From NCBI RefSeq assembly GCF_003226255.1, contig NZ_QJST01000005.1:62001-126000 (forward strand): a stretch of DNA of 64,000 nt, read 5' to 3'. Source of the DNA: Idiomarina fontislapidosi. GTDB taxonomy: Bacteria > Pseudomonadota > Gammaproteobacteria > Enterobacterales > Alteromonadaceae. The number at the start of each line of letters is the position of its first letter. Positions within the stretch are counted from its first letter, which is position 1. The notes below the pieces were generated by a model. The model worked only from the letters and a program-made list of their open reading frames with translations. It ran no database searches and was not told the origin of the DNA. A program made the translations under genes and the position numbers. This document shows, piece by piece, positions 8,467 to 18,510 of this stretch.

Positions 8467-9693
8467 TTACCGCAAGTAATCAAACAAACTTAAGCCGCTG
8501 ACCCGACTAAAAATTTGGCGGGAGGCTTCCAGAATCGTTTCCGACTTAGTTAGGTCAGTAATGGCGGTCGCCCAATCAATATCCTCTATCGAGGCGCGCG
8601 TTTCCTTGTTTACTACCTGGAAGTCGGCGTTACTGTTGTTGGCGTTTTCCATCACATTTATACGTGCACCTACGCCGGAACGCGCAGATAAAATTTGATC
8701 GTTACCTGCGGCTAAATCATCCAACGCAAAGCCAATTTGATTCTGAATTTCAACTTCAGACAGACTTGCTGAATCTTGTAGTGTGCGAGCTAAATCACCT
8801 ATTACCGATGCGACGTTACGCTCTACAGGTTCATCGAACCCCACTTGCACCGTATCACCCGCTGCGGGCGTACCTGTGTAGTCAATTTCTAGTCCAATAG
8901 CTTCGATAGGTGCTCCTGGAACAAAGGTTTGTCCACCAGCGATGGTATTGCCTGCTGCATCCAACACATCGAACGTATTCGGACCAGTGAAACTCAACTC
9001 GACAAAGTTGTTCACAGGCGTCGCATTGTCGTAAAGCTGTTCTGAAATGTCAGTAAACTGTTTACGGTCAGGCACAGTTACGTTTTCAACCCCAATCGTA
9101 TCGTTCTGCAACGTCACATTAGTACGCTTAGACACCAACCCAAACACTTCACTGCCGGGGTCGCCCGCGGCGAGCTTAAGTGTGGGTGATATTTGTATCG
9201 TCCGCTGACCATCATCGTTCTGGTATTTATAAGACTGTGAGGTGGGATCGTACTCAAAGGGTTGCTGACGGTTTTGATAGCCACCAAAGATAAAGTTACC
9301 GGCTTCGTCACGAGTATTCATCAAATCAAACACTTCTTGTTCAATTGCCGCTAACTCTTGACCAATAGCTTTATAATCCTGCTCTGAGTTCACCCCGTTA
9401 CCCGCTTGCACGGCTAACTGACGCGCCCGGTTCAGCGACAGGTTAATATTACCGAGCACGCTCTCTTCGCGCTTGAGGGAGTTCTCTAGAAAGTTTGAGT
9501 TTCGAGCAAACTGCTCGTTTTGTGAGATTTTCTCGTTCAGCGCTAACACTTGCGTGTTACCAATCGGGTCATCTGCTGGCGTCAAGATATTCGTCTGTTT
9601 GGTCAGCTTTTCCTGAACCGTATTAACCCGCTCTTGCGTACGCAGTAAATTATCTAAATTGTTTTTGAAATATAAGTTGGTACTTAATCGCAT
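8467..9693 (-). CDS. flgL: Flagellar hook-associated protein 3 FlgL
   Basis: FlgL is the hook-filament junction protein next to the filament. The 408-residue protein begins MRLSTNLYFKNNLDNLLRTQ with the flagellin-like N-terminal helix and ends with the matching C-terminal domain (DLTKSETILEASRQIF, then VSGLSLFDYLR). FGGYQNRQQPFEY in the first third is typical of FlgL. It follows flgK by 5 bases and shares the sigma-28 promoter upstream of flgK. The middle is somewhat longer than in enteric FlgL. Confidence 0.95.
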   Translation of the reverse strand: MRLSTNLYFKNNLDNLLRTQERVNTVQEKLTKQTNILTPADDPIGNTQVLALNEKISQNEQFARNSNFLENSLKREESVLGNINLSLNRARQLAVQAGNGVNSEQDYKAIGQELAAIEQEVFDLMNTRDEAGNFIFGGYQNRQQPFEYDPTSQSYKYQNDDGQRTIQISPTLKLAAGDPGSEVFGLVSKRTNVTLQNDTIGVENVTVPDRKQFTDISEQLYDNATPVNNFVELSFTGPNTFDVLDAAGNTIAGGQTFVPGAPIEAIGLEIDYTGTPAAGDTVQVGFDEPVERNVASVIGDLARTLQDSASLSEVEIQNQIGFALDDLAAGNDQILSARSGVGARINVMENANNSNADFQVVNKETRASIEDIDWATAITDLTKSETILEASRQIFSRVSGLSLFDYLR

Positions 9694-9698
9694 AATAA

Positions 9699-11708
9699 TT
9701 ACCTCGCAGCCTGCAGCAGGGTATTAAAAAGATCCTGAGCCACCGTTATAATTCGGGCACTCGCGTTGTACGCCTGCTCGTATCGGATGAGATTGCTCGC
9801 CTCTTCCTCAAGGTTGACGCCTGAAGCGGAGTCATAAAGCGCTCGCGTTTGGCCTTCTATCGCTTCAGCCGATTCTTTGGCAACGCGGCTTTGACTCACT
9901 TTACTACCAACGTCAGACACAATACGTGCATAACTGTCATTAAACGTGAGTGTCGGTTCTGCGTTGTCGACCGAGGAACGTCTTACAGTCGTCTCGCGTT
10001 GAAAATCCGCCAGCGCTTGACCATTTCTGTTGTCGTTAATGCCGTTGGTATTGAACTCAACCGTATAGCTATCGCCCGTGAGCGGAACCCCATCAACACT
10101 AAAGTCGTAATCGGGTTCAGGGTCACCTGTCATTTGGGTGACTAAGTTTTCAAGCGAGGTGGCTCCATTAATTTGTCCAAACACGTCGCCATCTTGATCA
10201 AACGCGGTGACATCGTAACTACCATCGCCGTTATTCGTGAACTCAAATCGACTCGGTGCGTCAGCATCAAGTGCATTGCCGTTATAAAACGTATCGGGTG
10301 TATTAAGTTGCGAGATAGTAAGCTCTGCGGACCCTTCGTTATCGGCCGTCGTGATTGTTCGAATGGGCGATGCCAACGCTAAGTCCTGTGGTCGGCGCAT
10401 GTTAACATCCAAGTTAAACGCTGCATTTTCTGCAGGCTTCGCCAAAAACATATCTTCGGTATCCGCGGAGTCGTTTTGAATATTTAACGAAACGCCATAG
10501 CTTTGCACTGCGTAGCTCCCCGCACCCGACGTTGTTATCACTTGCGGTTCGCTACCAGGAATAATTTCACCCTCTGCATCCGCAGCTTGCACTGTATATT
10601 CGTTTGCTCCAGTTTTGGTGATCTTCAGATTATCCGCTGTAAACTGCGAGGAGTTGCCCTCCAAAACTGATAAGGATAAGTTACCCGAGCCCGAATTGCC
10701 TTCGAATGGGAGGCCTTTCACCTCCATATCCGTTAGGTCAAAGATCTTTGTACCGAGCTGATTATCGAGGTCCATTCCTTTTTGGTTTTGCGTGTTCAAG
10801 GTGTCCGCAAACCGAACCGCCAATTGACCTAAACTCCGTTGTGCAGGGAGCAGAATTTGGTCGCGGTAGTCGAGGTAACCCCCTAATTCCCCCCCGACGT
10901 CGCCTCTATTAACAGGGAACTGAACACGGTCGCCACTGCCATTACTACCTTGTATAACCAACTCCAAGCGATTCGTATCAGGCGAACTTTTTGCTACCAA
11001 ACTGTTAAATTTGCCATCTTCAAGCACTAACGATGTGCCATTGGTCATGTTGACCCCGACCGCACCATTACCAAAATCAACAGTGCTTATTGATACAAGT
11101 TCTGACAGCTTGCGCAGCTCTTCTTCTTGTTGGTTTTTGAGCGAGTTGATATCCGCACCACGTCCAGACGCCGAACCGGTGGCAATTTCTTTATTCAGCG
11201 CAGCGATATTTGAGGTAATTGCATTAATCTGTTCGGTCGAAACCTTCAAGCGATCATTGACCACCTGTTCTTGTTCTCTTAGGTAACCCGAGAAGCTGTT
11301 AAACTGAGTTGCTACGCCTTCTGCTTCGGTTATGACGATCTGCCGCGCGGTTATTGAGCTTGGGTCGCTATTCGCGTCCTGTAATGAGTTAAAAAAGCTC
11401 TCAATGGCAGTCACGACGTTTGTTTCGCGATTACCCATTAACTTATCAAGCTGTTCCGCCTGGTCGAGCTTTGCATTTTGAAAGCCTGTCTCTGAGATAT
11501 TCCGGTACAGCTGCTTTAATACAAAGGGATCTATCACGCGCTCTACAGTGACACCCTCAAGGCCGCCGTAATCGCTTGAGTTATAGATGGTTCGCTCGCG
11601 TACGTAACCCTCGTTATTGATGTTATTTATGTTTTTACCGGTGACTTGTAAGCTCTGTTGATGAGCCAGTACTGCCTTTTTGCCAGCATCTAAAAGATCA
11701 AAACTCAT
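9699..11708 (-). CDS. flgK: Flagellar hook-associated protein 1 FlgK
   Basis: FlgK is the junction protein next to the hook. The 669-residue protein starts MSFDLLDAGKKAVLAHQQSL, has the GKNINNINNEGYVRE bb-rod motif near residue 25, and ends with the paired C-terminal helix (VNLEEEASNLIRYEQAY, then DLFNTLLQAAR). The central domain is large and acidic, as in other marine gammaproteobacteria. The gene heads the flgK-flgL unit behind a clear sigma-28 promoter. Confidence 0.95.
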   Translation of the reverse strand: MSFDLLDAGKKAVLAHQQSLQVTGKNINNINNEGYVRERTIYNSSDYGGLEGVTVERVIDPFVLKQLYRNISETGFQNAKLDQAEQLDKLMGNRETNVVTAIESFFNSLQDANSDPSSITARQIVITEAEGVATQFNSFSGYLREQEQVVNDRLKVSTEQINAITSNIAALNKEIATGSASGRGADINSLKNQQEEELRKLSELVSISTVDFGNGAVGVNMTNGTSLVLEDGKFNSLVAKSSPDTNRLELVIQGSNGSGDRVQFPVNRGDVGGELGGYLDYRDQILLPAQRSLGQLAVRFADTLNTQNQKGMDLDNQLGTKIFDLTDMEVKGLPFEGNSGSGNLSLSVLEGNSSQFTADNLKITKTGANEYTVQAADAEGEIIPGSEPQVITTSGAGSYAVQSYGVSLNIQNDSADTEDMFLAKPAENAAFNLDVNMRRPQDLALASPIRTITTADNEGSAELTISQLNTPDTFYNGNALDADAPSRFEFTNNGDGSYDVTAFDQDGDVFGQINGATSLENLVTQMTGDPEPDYDFSVDGVPLTGDSYTVEFNTNGINDNRNGQALADFQRETTVRRSSVDNAEPTLTFNDSYARIVSDVGSKVSQSRVAKESAEAIEGQTRALYDSASGVNLEEEASNLIRYEQAYNASARIITVAQDLFNTLLQAAR

Positions 11709-11745
11709 TCATATACTCCCCGACTCATACTCATCAACACGATAG

Positions 11746-11772
11746 TTATCGACTCTTATTGTTTAAACTTTA
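11746..11772 (-). promoter_or_regulatory. Sigma-28 promoter of flgKL
   Basis: The minus strand reads TAAAGTTT, 11 bases, GTCGATAA, one base off the consensus -10 and exact at -35. It lies about 38 bases before the flgK ATG. Confidence 0.85.
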
Positions 11773-11778
11773 ACGGTA

Positions 11779-11796
11779 GCGGCAAGTGATTGCCGC
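11779..11796 (-). terminator. Stem-loop between flgJ and flgK
   Basis: GCGGCAA and TTGCCGC form a 7-base stem with a 4-base loop 14 bases past the flgJ stop. No T run follows on the minus strand, so it may be only a 3'-end structure. It lies just before the flgKL promoter. Confidence 0.4.
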
Positions 11797-11809
11797 TTTT
11801 GTAGAGCAA

Positions 11810-12841
11810 TCATTCTGATAAAGACGGCTGATACCGTTCTGCGCTCTGTAGATCTTGTGTGCCCTGCATTGCTTGTACCTTTTGCACTATTTGTGCCACT
11901 TTTTGGGCATAGCTTGGATCGGTAGCGTAACCGGCATTCTGTAACTCAATCGCGAATTGCTTAGCATTGCCTGCGTGCTTCATAGCGTTTTGATAACGCG
12001 GACTGTCTTGAATAAAGCTCAGGTAATCTTTAATGCTGTGCTCAAGTGTGTCGTAACTCCGAAACGCCGCTTTTTCACGCTTTGCCACATTGCCATCAAA
12101 CTCGACGGTACTCACATGCGACTGCTTCCCCTGCCAACGAGTGTCCGCTTTAATATTAAAAAGATTGTTACTTGAACCACCACTTTGACCCGGAATAAGT
12201 CGCTGTCCCCAGCCGGTTTCAAGCGCTGCTTGCGCGATTAATACGTCAGGGTTGATACCCTCAGCAGCAGCAAACTTTTCAATTGATGGGCGAATTGCCT
12301 CGACAAAGGATTCGGGTGAAGTGAATTTGATCACCTCATCGCCTGCTTTCACCTTATTGACTCGAGTTTCTCCATAGTACAAACCTACGGGCAACCCACC
12401 TTGTTCCGAGAGGGTTTTACTGGGCGAGTGCATTCGTTTCTCACCTAAGTCACCGCCATTTCGTTGAAACTGTTCTTTTCCCTTACTTGGGCTCAACTGC
12501 TGAACCATCAGATCAGCGAGACCCAGTGCGCCTTTGTTGGATAATTCAGACGTTAACTGCTGGTCATACATATCGCGATACATGCTGGTATAACGAGAGT
12601 TAAGCGGATTATCTTCGGCGAACACGTCATTCGCCTTACGCATACTGCTCATGACCATATTCAAAAATATCGCCTCGAACTGCTGTGCCGCTTCACGTAG
12701 GGCTTTCTCTTTATCCTCACCAAAGGCTTTTTGGCGCAACGAGTCGAGTGACCCAGTGTCAAGCACCGAGCCCGTCGCTTGCGCCTTGGGCGCAAGGTCG
12801 TACAAGCGAGTCGCGTTTGTATTAAATAACGATGAGCTCAC
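11810..12841 (-). CDS. flgJ: Flagellar rod assembly protein / peptidoglycan hydrolase FlgJ
   Basis: FlgJ is the rod cap and opens the peptidoglycan for the rod. In the 343-residue protein the N-terminal rod-binding domain ([20 protein letters not shown], about 50-130) is followed by a glucosaminidase domain from about 180, with the catalytic-type glutamate in [11 protein letters not shown] and the NNLFNIKA motif. The start is a GTG lying inside the end of flgI, with AGGAG 8 bases upstream, giving a 20-base overlap. This is the two-domain form usual in gammaproteobacteria. Confidence 0.94.
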   Translation of the reverse strand: MSSSLFNTNATRLYDLAPKAQATGSVLDTGSLDSLRQKAFGEDKEKALREAAQQFEAIFLNMVMSSMRKANDVFAEDNPLNSRYTSMYRDMYDQQLTSELSNKGALGLADLMVQQLSPSKGKEQFQRNGGDLGEKRMHSPSKTLSEQGGLPVGLYYGETRVNKVKAGDEVIKFTSPESFVEAIRPSIEKFAAAEGINPDVLIAQAALETGWGQRLIPGQSGGSSNNLFNIKADTRWQGKQSHVSTVEFDGNVAKREKAAFRSYDTLEHSIKDYLSFIQDSPRYQNAMKHAGNAKQFAIELQNAGYATDPSYAQKVAQIVQKVQAMQGTQDLQSAERYQPSLSE

Positions 12842-13922
12842 CAGAAATCGCTCCTGCGTGTTTTAACGCTTCAAGTACCGCAATAATGTCACCAGGTGCT
12901 GCGCCTATTTGGTTAACTGCGCGCACCAAGTCATTCAGCGTGGTACCTGGTTCAAAAACAAACATCCGGGCATCATCTTGTTGCACATCGACAATGCTCT
13001 GCGGGGTGACGACGGTTTCACCTTCTCCAAATGGATTCGGTTGATCGACCTGCACATTCTCCGAGATGGTGACCTGCATGTTGCCATGCGCTACAGCGGC
13101 TGGACGCAGTTCAACATTTTGCCCGACCACAATAGTCCCAGTGCGTGCATTAATTATTATCTTCGCTGCCGACATCGCTGGTTCCACTTCCAAGTTTTCT
13201 AATGTCGACATATAACTCACCCGTTGGCTCAATTCTCTTGGCGCTTTTACGCGAATCGAGGTGGCATCAATGGCCTGTGCCATTCCTTCACCAACTAAAC
13301 CATTGATGGTATTCGCCACTCGTTTAGCAGTGGTAAAATCAGAGTCATGCAGGTTAAATGTAAAATAGTCGCCTTGTGCAAAGGCTGTTGGAATTTCGCG
13401 CTCAACAATCGCGCCACCGGGGATACGCCCCACCGTGGGCGTGTTAATTACAATTTTAGAACCATCGTTACCTTCGGCGCCTAAACCGCCAACAATCAAG
13501 CTCCCTTGCGCGACTGCATACACCTCACCATTGGCGCCCTTCAAAAACGTTTGTAACAAGGTGCCGCCGGTCAAACTATCCGCGCTCCCCACTGACGACA
13601 CCGTCACATCTAAGGTTTGTCCTGGTTTTGCAAATGCGGGAATTTCCGCATGTACCGCCACAGCGGCGACGTTGTTAATCTTAGGTCGTTCGTTTTGAGG
13701 TACGTTGATACCAAAATTACCTAACATTGTGCGAAAGGTTTGGTCGGTAAATGGTGTTTGCTCGCCAGTGCCCGGCAGACCCACCACTAAACCATAACCA
13801 ATCAGTTGGTTTGAGCGAATACCCGCTACTGAGGCGATATCCTTTATGCGTGAAGCGTAAGCGGGCGCCAGTAATTGGCTAATAATAGCAATAATCAGTA
13901 ACCCGACTTTAACCTGTTTCAC
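12822..13922 (-). CDS. flgI: Flagellar P-ring protein FlgI
   Basis: FlgI forms the periplasmic P-ring around the rod in the peptidoglycan layer. The 366-residue precursor has a Sec signal peptide (hydrophobic segment [18 protein letters not shown], residues 6-23). The mature part opens [20 protein letters not shown], highly conserved in the family, and the C-terminus has [20 protein letters not shown]. Length is as expected. It lies 16 bases downstream of flgH and overlaps the GTG start of flgJ. Confidence 0.96.
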   Translation of the reverse strand: MKQVKVGLLIIAIISQLLAPAYASRIKDIASVAGIRSNQLIGYGLVVGLPGTGEQTPFTDQTFRTMLGNFGINVPQNERPKINNVAAVAVHAEIPAFAKPGQTLDVTVSSVGSADSLTGGTLLQTFLKGANGEVYAVAQGSLIVGGLGAEGNDGSKIVINTPTVGRIPGGAIVEREIPTAFAQGDYFTFNLHDSDFTTAKRVANTINGLVGEGMAQAIDATSIRVKAPRELSQRVSYMSTLENLEVEPAMSAAKIIINARTGTIVVGQNVELRPAAVAHGNMQVTISENVQVDQPNPFGEGETVVTPQSIVDVQQDDARMFVFEPGTTLNDLVRAVNQIGAAPGDIIAVLEALKHAGAISGELIVI

Positions 13923-13938
13923 ATGTAACTCCTTAACC

Positions 13939-14613
13939 TTAGAACGGCCAATAACTGCTATTAAAGAACTTACTCAACCAGCCTTGATCTTGTGTCGCGG
14001 CGAGGGTACCCGTACCGCTGTATTCGATTCGAGCGTTGGCGACGCGTGTCGACGGAATGGTGTTATCAGCGCTAACATCTTGTGGTCGGATAATACCGGT
14101 TAGACGAATGTATTCGTCTCCCGTATTAATCCGTAGCCATTTTTCGCCGCGCACGATCAGGTTTCCGTTGGCGAGTGTTCTTATCACCGTCACAGTAATT
14201 TCACCACTCAGTTGGTTGCTTTGGTCGGCTGTTGCATCACCCGTAAAATCACGTGTACCGCCCAATGTTGCCGCTATGGGATTACCATTGATAGTCGCTG
14301 CTCGACCAAGAATGTTGGGCACAGGCAGATCAACGTTGCTTTCTTTAGCGGTTTCAGTATTAGCCGATTTGCTCGCCGTTGTACGTTCTTGCAGGGTCAC
14401 GGTGATGATGTCACCTAACCGCCGTGCCTTAATGTCCGAATACAGATTATCGGAGTATTTCGCTTCGTACAGTGAGCCAGTCGGAACCACAGGCTGCGAT
14501 CGTTCTTCTGGCAATACCGGCGCATAAAAAGGATCATCCGGCATCGGCGCAGGTTGGTTCGAACTACAGGCAGCCAAACTCAGCAATGCCAAACTCATCC
14601 AAAATAAGCGCAT
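13939..14613 (-). CDS. flgH: Flagellar L-ring lipoprotein FlgH
   Basis: FlgH forms the outer-membrane L-ring. The 224-residue precursor begins [18 protein letters not shown], a lipoprotein signal with the lipobox LAAC. The conserved [15 protein letters not shown] and [20 protein letters not shown] segments identify the family. The ATG at 14613 is preceded by TTGGAGGCG, so the in-frame TTG four codons upstream overlaps the ribosome-binding site and is not the start. flgG lies just upstream and flgI just downstream. Confidence 0.95.
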   Translation of the reverse strand: MRLFWMSLALLSLAACSSNQPAPMPDDPFYAPVLPEERSQPVVPTGSLYEAKYSDNLYSDIKARRLGDIITVTLQERTTASKSANTETAKESNVDLPVPNILGRAATINGNPIAATLGGTRDFTGDATADQSNQLSGEITVTVIRTLANGNLIVRGEKWLRINTGDEYIRLTGIIRPQDVSADNTIPSTRVANARIEYSGTGTLAATQDQGWLSKFFNSSYWPF

Positions 14614-14629
14614 AATCGCCTCCAAGCCT

Positions 14630-15418
14630 TTACAACTGCTGATTAATGTAGCTCAGCATTTGGTCAACAGATGAAATCACTTTGGAGTTCATCTCGTAGC
14701 CACGTTGTGCTTCAATCAAATTGACTAACTCTTCCGTCACGTTCACATTCGACGTTTCCAAAGCACCTTGAATGGTATTGCCCATACCGTCTACGCCAGG
14801 TACGGCTTCAAGTGGCGCACCGCTAACGGCGGTCTCTTTATATAGATTTTGACCAATGGGCTCTAGGCCGGCAGGATTGATAAAGCTCGCCAAGTTCATC
14901 TGTCCGACGACAACATTATCTGCGTTACCCGGTTGACGAACCGTGACCTCACCCTCTTGTGAAATGCTCAAAGAGGTTGCGTCCTCAGGAATCTGAATGG
15001 CAGGCTCTAACGGATAACCGTTACCCGAGGTCACCAGCTCACCCTCTTCGTTTAAGGAGAACTGCCCGTTACGGGTATATGACAACGTACCATCTGGCAT
15101 CAGAATCTGGAAAAAACCTTTACCATCAATCATCACATCCAGTGAGTTATCGGTGGTCTGAACATTACCTTGGGTGTGTGACTTTTGTGTGGCGACAACT
15201 TTCGTACCGGCACCAATCATTAACCCGTTAGGTAGCTCGACATCTTGTGCAGACTGCCCACCTGGCTGGTTAATGTTTTGGTATAAAAGGTCCTCAAATA
15301 CCGCACGGCTTTTTTTAAAGCCGACGGTGCTCGCATTTGCTAAGTTATTTGAAATAACCGAGATATCACGCTGTTGCGCGTCAAGTCCGGTTTTACTAAT
15401 CCAAAGCGCTGGGTTCAT
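14630..15418 (-). CDS. flgG: Flagellar distal rod protein FlgG
   Basis: FlgG builds the distal rod. The 262-residue protein starts MNPALWISKTGLDAQQRDIS with the rod motif VISNNLANASTVGFKKSRA, and ends with the C-terminal helix NVTEELVNLIEAQRGYEMN followed by SSVDQMLSYINQQL. Length matches FlgG (about 260) rather than FlgF. It follows flgF by 22 bases. Confidence 0.95.
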   Translation of the reverse strand: MNPALWISKTGLDAQQRDISVISNNLANASTVGFKKSRAVFEDLLYQNINQPGGQSAQDVELPNGLMIGAGTKVVATQKSHTQGNVQTTDNSLDVMIDGKGFFQILMPDGTLSYTRNGQFSLNEEGELVTSGNGYPLEPAIQIPEDATSLSISQEGEVTVRQPGNADNVVVGQMNLASFINPAGLEPIGQNLYKETAVSGAPLEAVPGVDGMGNTIQGALETSNVNVTEELVNLIEAQRGYEMNSKVISSVDQMLSYINQQL

Positions 15419-15440
15419 TGTGCGTCTCCTATACGTCCGC

Positions 15441-16184
15441 TTAGCTCATACGCATGAGCGATTCCGCGCGCTGAGCATTTTCATCGGCGGTCTTCATAAT
15501 TTTGACGTTCATTTCATACTGGCGCTGTAGCGCGATCATATTGTTCATTTCCTGAACAGTATTTACGTTGCTTCCCTCGAGCGCCCCGATCGACAGCTTC
15601 ACATTGGCATCAGCCAGTGCAGGTTGACCGTCTTTGAGAGAAAACAAACCGTCAGTATCCTTTTTGACATTACCGTTAGGCGGGTTGACGAGCTTGATGC
15701 GGTCAACAATTTCGAGTGCGTCCTCGGGTGCACCTTGAGGACGAATCGAAATATTGCCATTCGCCCCAATGGTTAAATTATCAATCGGCATGGGAATAAA
15801 AATAGGTCCTGCATCGCCCATCACCGGCTGTCCACGGTCATTCTTTAACATGCCATCAGCGCCAATTTCTAAGCTTCCGTTACGGGTGTAACGTTCCTCA
15901 CCATTGGCGTTTTGCACTGCGATCCAGCCTTGTCCTTTGACCGCTACATCGAGGTTACGACCGGTGGTGACTAGGGCACCACTGGCAAAATTTTGCCCAG
16001 GGTTCTCTGTTAATGAAAACACACGTGTAGGTAATCCTTCACCAAACGCCTGCATTGAGCGCGCTTGTTGTAAATCCGCTTTAAAGCCCGTGGTATTCGC
16101 ATTGGCTAAGTTATTCGCACGCAATGCCACCGCGTTCATATTTTCTTTCGCGCCACTCATTGCGACCCAAAGCATCTTGTCCAT
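15441..16184 (-). CDS. flgF: Flagellar proximal rod protein FlgF
   Basis: FlgF is a rod subunit. The 247-residue protein begins MDKMLWVAMSGAKENMNAVA with RANNLANANTTGFKADLQQA, and ends with VNTVQEMNNMIALQRQYEMN. It opens the second structural unit (flgF-G-H-I-J), separated from flgE by a strong terminator and driven by its own sigma-54 promoter. GGAGG precedes the ATG. Confidence 0.95.
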   Translation of the reverse strand: MDKMLWVAMSGAKENMNAVALRANNLANANTTGFKADLQQARSMQAFGEGLPTRVFSLTENPGQNFASGALVTTGRNLDVAVKGQGWIAVQNANGEERYTRNGSLEIGADGMLKNDRGQPVMGDAGPIFIPMPIDNLTIGANGNISIRPQGAPEDALEIVDRIKLVNPPNGNVKKDTDGLFSLKDGQPALADANVKLSIGALEGSNVNTVQEMNNMIALQRQYEMNVKIMKTADENAQRAESLMRMS

Positions 16185-16235
16185 GCAGACCTCCAGCCAA
16201 AAATTTGTCAGATACTTCTACTAACTAATGACTAT

Positions 16236-16250
16236 GCATGTAGCGTGCCA
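16236..16250 (-). promoter_or_regulatory. Sigma-54 promoter of flgFGHIJ
   Basis: The minus strand reads TGGCACG-CTAC-ATGC (GG, ten bases, GC), with an exact -24 half. It lies 52 bases before the flgF ATG and just after the flgE terminator. Confidence 0.8.
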
Positions 16251-16275
16251 ATATTTTTTGCGGACTTCATTAAAC

Positions 16276-16303
16276 AAAAAAAGGGCTTGCGCAATGCAAG
16301 CCC
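16276..16303 (-). terminator. Rho-independent terminator after flgE
   Basis: GGGCTTGC and GCAAGCCC form an 8-base GC-rich stem with a 5-base loop, followed on the minus strand by TTTTTTTG. It ends the flgBCDE transcript. Confidence 0.88.
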
Positions 16304-16334
16304 TCGACCAAGCTATCAGCGTTTACGATGCGTG

Positions 16335-17795
16335 TTAGCGGATCTGTAAGATCGCCTGGTTAATGGTGTTGTTAACTTCTAACGAACGCGAGTTCGCCTG
16401 GAAGTTACGTTGCGCTGAAATTAAGTCTACTAACTCTTTGGTCAAGTTGACGTTAGAGTTCTCGAGTGCCGACGACTCAATCGCACCAAAGGTTCCAGAG
16501 TTGGCTTCACCGGCAAGCGCTTCACCCGAGGCACTGCTTTGTTTCCAAGACGTTCCGCCGACTTGAGTTAAACCTTGTTCATTAGCAAACCGTACCAGCG
16601 CCACTTGACCCAAGAAGCGCGTATCGCCATTCGAATAGGTTGCCGAAATCTTACCGTCTTCGGCGGTATCAACCTGAGTCAGTCGACCGACGGTGCTGCC
16701 GTCTTGCTCTAAAAAGTTCACTTCAAACTCGGATGCGTATTGAGTCGGTATCACATCACCTTGCGGATCGTTAAAGTCGATATTAATGCGCTGGGCACCG
16801 TTAGCACCATTAGTATAAGTCGAGCCGACTTGCGCCGATGCAGGTGAAAACGTTCCTAAGGTATTGTCGTACCCAGGCGAGTCAGGGCTAGGTAAACCGT
16901 CGGCACCAAAGGCGACTCGAATTCCGCTAAAGCTTGCATTGTTGTCTCCAAAGCCCGCTGTGGGTTCGGCTTCTGCACCCGGAATAGGAAGACCATCCGT
17001 GTCGAGCTGTTGTAGATCGACGCCCAGACCATCTACTGTGGAATACACATCCCAGTAGCTGTTACCGTCATCAGGCACCGCATCAGCGCCATTTTCACCG
17101 CCTTGTCCAGCTTCTCTTCGCACATAGTAGGTCGTCATCACGTGAGACTCACCTAACGAATCGTAAATCGTGGTTGATGTGGAAGAAGTATAGCTGTTGC
17201 GATCTTCTGGGTTAAAAGGACGTCCCTCAATATAATCAGGATCGGTCGGAGCGCCTGTTTCTACAGCAACTTCCTGACTGCGTGAATCCAAGTTAAATGA
17301 GAGGTTAACGTTCTCTGTTAGGTTAGGCGCACCGGCTGTGTCTGGAATGCGAATCGGTTGCGCGGTTGCCAAACTGGTTGACTGATTAGCTCCGGTCGCT
17401 TCATCCACCGGGAATCCCATAAGATAGTTGCCATTGTTGTCGACCATGTAACTTTCGTTATTCAGCTTGAACGCACCTGAACGCGTAAAGTTGTAATCCT
17501 GATCGCCAATCTGAGATGCAGTGGCAAAGAATCCATTGCCGCTGATCGCCAAGTCTAACGAGTTCTCGGTAAACTCAAGTGTGCCTTGGCTAAACTGTTG
17601 TGCAACGGATGCCGTCAAAACACCGTCGCCGACTTTTGCACGGCCCGAATTAAAGATGCTACTTGCGTAGATATCAGCAAACTCGGCACGTGATTGTTTA
17701 AAACCTGTCGTTTTTACGTTCGAAATGTTATTCGCAGTGGTATCAAGATCTTTTTGTGATGCATTGATGCCGCTCAGTGCAATATTAAATGACAT
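16335..17795 (-). CDS. flgE: Flagellar hook protein FlgE
   Basis: FlgE polymerises into the hook. The 486-residue protein has the N-terminal rod/hook motif (TANNISNVKTTGFKQSRAEF, residues 20-39) and the C-terminal counterpart (NVNLTKELVDLISAQRNFQA). The middle domain is rich in Asp, Gly and Ser, and NTINQAILQIR closes the protein. It is the last gene of flgBCDE, followed by a terminator. It is a little longer than enteric FlgE, which is common for the variable central domain. Confidence 0.95.
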   Translation of the reverse strand: MSFNIALSGINASQKDLDTTANNISNVKTTGFKQSRAEFADIYASSIFNSGRAKVGDGVLTASVAQQFSQGTLEFTENSLDLAISGNGFFATASQIGDQDYNFTRSGAFKLNNESYMVDNNGNYLMGFPVDEATGANQSTSLATAQPIRIPDTAGAPNLTENVNLSFNLDSRSQEVAVETGAPTDPDYIEGRPFNPEDRNSYTSSTSTTIYDSLGESHVMTTYYVRREAGQGGENGADAVPDDGNSYWDVYSTVDGLGVDLQQLDTDGLPIPGAEAEPTAGFGDNNASFSGIRVAFGADGLPSPDSPGYDNTLGTFSPASAQVGSTYTNGANGAQRINIDFNDPQGDVIPTQYASEFEVNFLEQDGSTVGRLTQVDTAEDGKISATYSNGDTRFLGQVALVRFANEQGLTQVGGTSWKQSSASGEALAGEANSGTFGAIESSALENSNVNLTKELVDLISAQRNFQANSRSLEVNNTINQAILQIR

Positions 17796-17810
17796 AAGTC
17801 ACCTCGCTAT

Positions 17811-18497
17811 TTAGCCAATCTCTGTGACATCTTTAAAGTTGATGCCGCCTAAACCTTTCAAATTAAGTACGATGCCACGGTCACCGCCAGTGCTGACACT
17901 TTGTACCGTCGCATGCATTTGCAATGGCAAATCTTCTGCGGAATTACCGAGCTGACCATTCGCCGTGAAGGTATATTTGCCAGCCGGCACTGAATTGCCG
18001 CTTTCATCTAAACCATCCCACTCAAAATCCTTCGTGCCAGCAGCTAGATCGCCTACATCAATGGTTCTCACTACCGAATCATTCTCATCCTTGATTCTGA
18101 TTTTTACGTTCTGCGCTGTTTGCGGCGCAGCAATTACACCCGACGCTTTACCGCCACCGTCAATCGATGCACTGTTGGTGGGTACTAAGACTTGCCGCCC
18201 CACGAGCGTCGATGCCTGCAGCGCTTGGTTCGACGACATATTATCGGTGAACTTAGTAAACTGCTCCTGCAAGCCAGTAATGCCCTCAGCCATCGTAAAA
18301 CTGGTCATTTGTGCAATCATTTGGTCGTTATCAACGGGCTTAGTTGGATCCTGCATGTTCAATTGTTCAGTAAGCAGTTTAAAAAAGTCTTGCTGCTCTA
18401 ACTTTTGATTCTCTGAGGGGTCTGCATACTTTGCCCCTTCTTGCTCTTTCCAAGTTAACTCATTGATTAACGGGTTGCTGTTACTTACGTTGTTCAT
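17811..18497 (-). CDS. flgD: Flagellar hook assembly scaffold FlgD
   Basis: FlgD caps the growing hook and is later replaced by FlgK. The 228-residue protein shows QQDFFKLLTEQLNMQDPTKP and NDQMIAQMTSFTMAEG in the N-terminal scaffold domain. A FLIG/FlgD Ig-like domain follows (FEWDGLDESGNSVPAGKYTF). It lies 13 bases after flgC and 15 before flgE. Confidence 0.95.
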   Translation of the reverse strand: MNNVSNSNPLINELTWKEQEGAKYADPSENQKLEQQDFFKLLTEQLNMQDPTKPVDNDQMIAQMTSFTMAEGITGLQEQFTKFTDNMSSNQALQASTLVGRQVLVPTNSASIDGGGKASGVIAAPQTAQNVKIRIKDENDSVVRTIDVGDLAAGTKDFEWDGLDESGNSVPAGKYTFTANGQLGNSAEDLPLQMHATVQSVSTGGDRGIVLNLKGLGGINFKDVTEIG

Positions 18498-18510
18498 GGC
18501 TTATCTCCCG

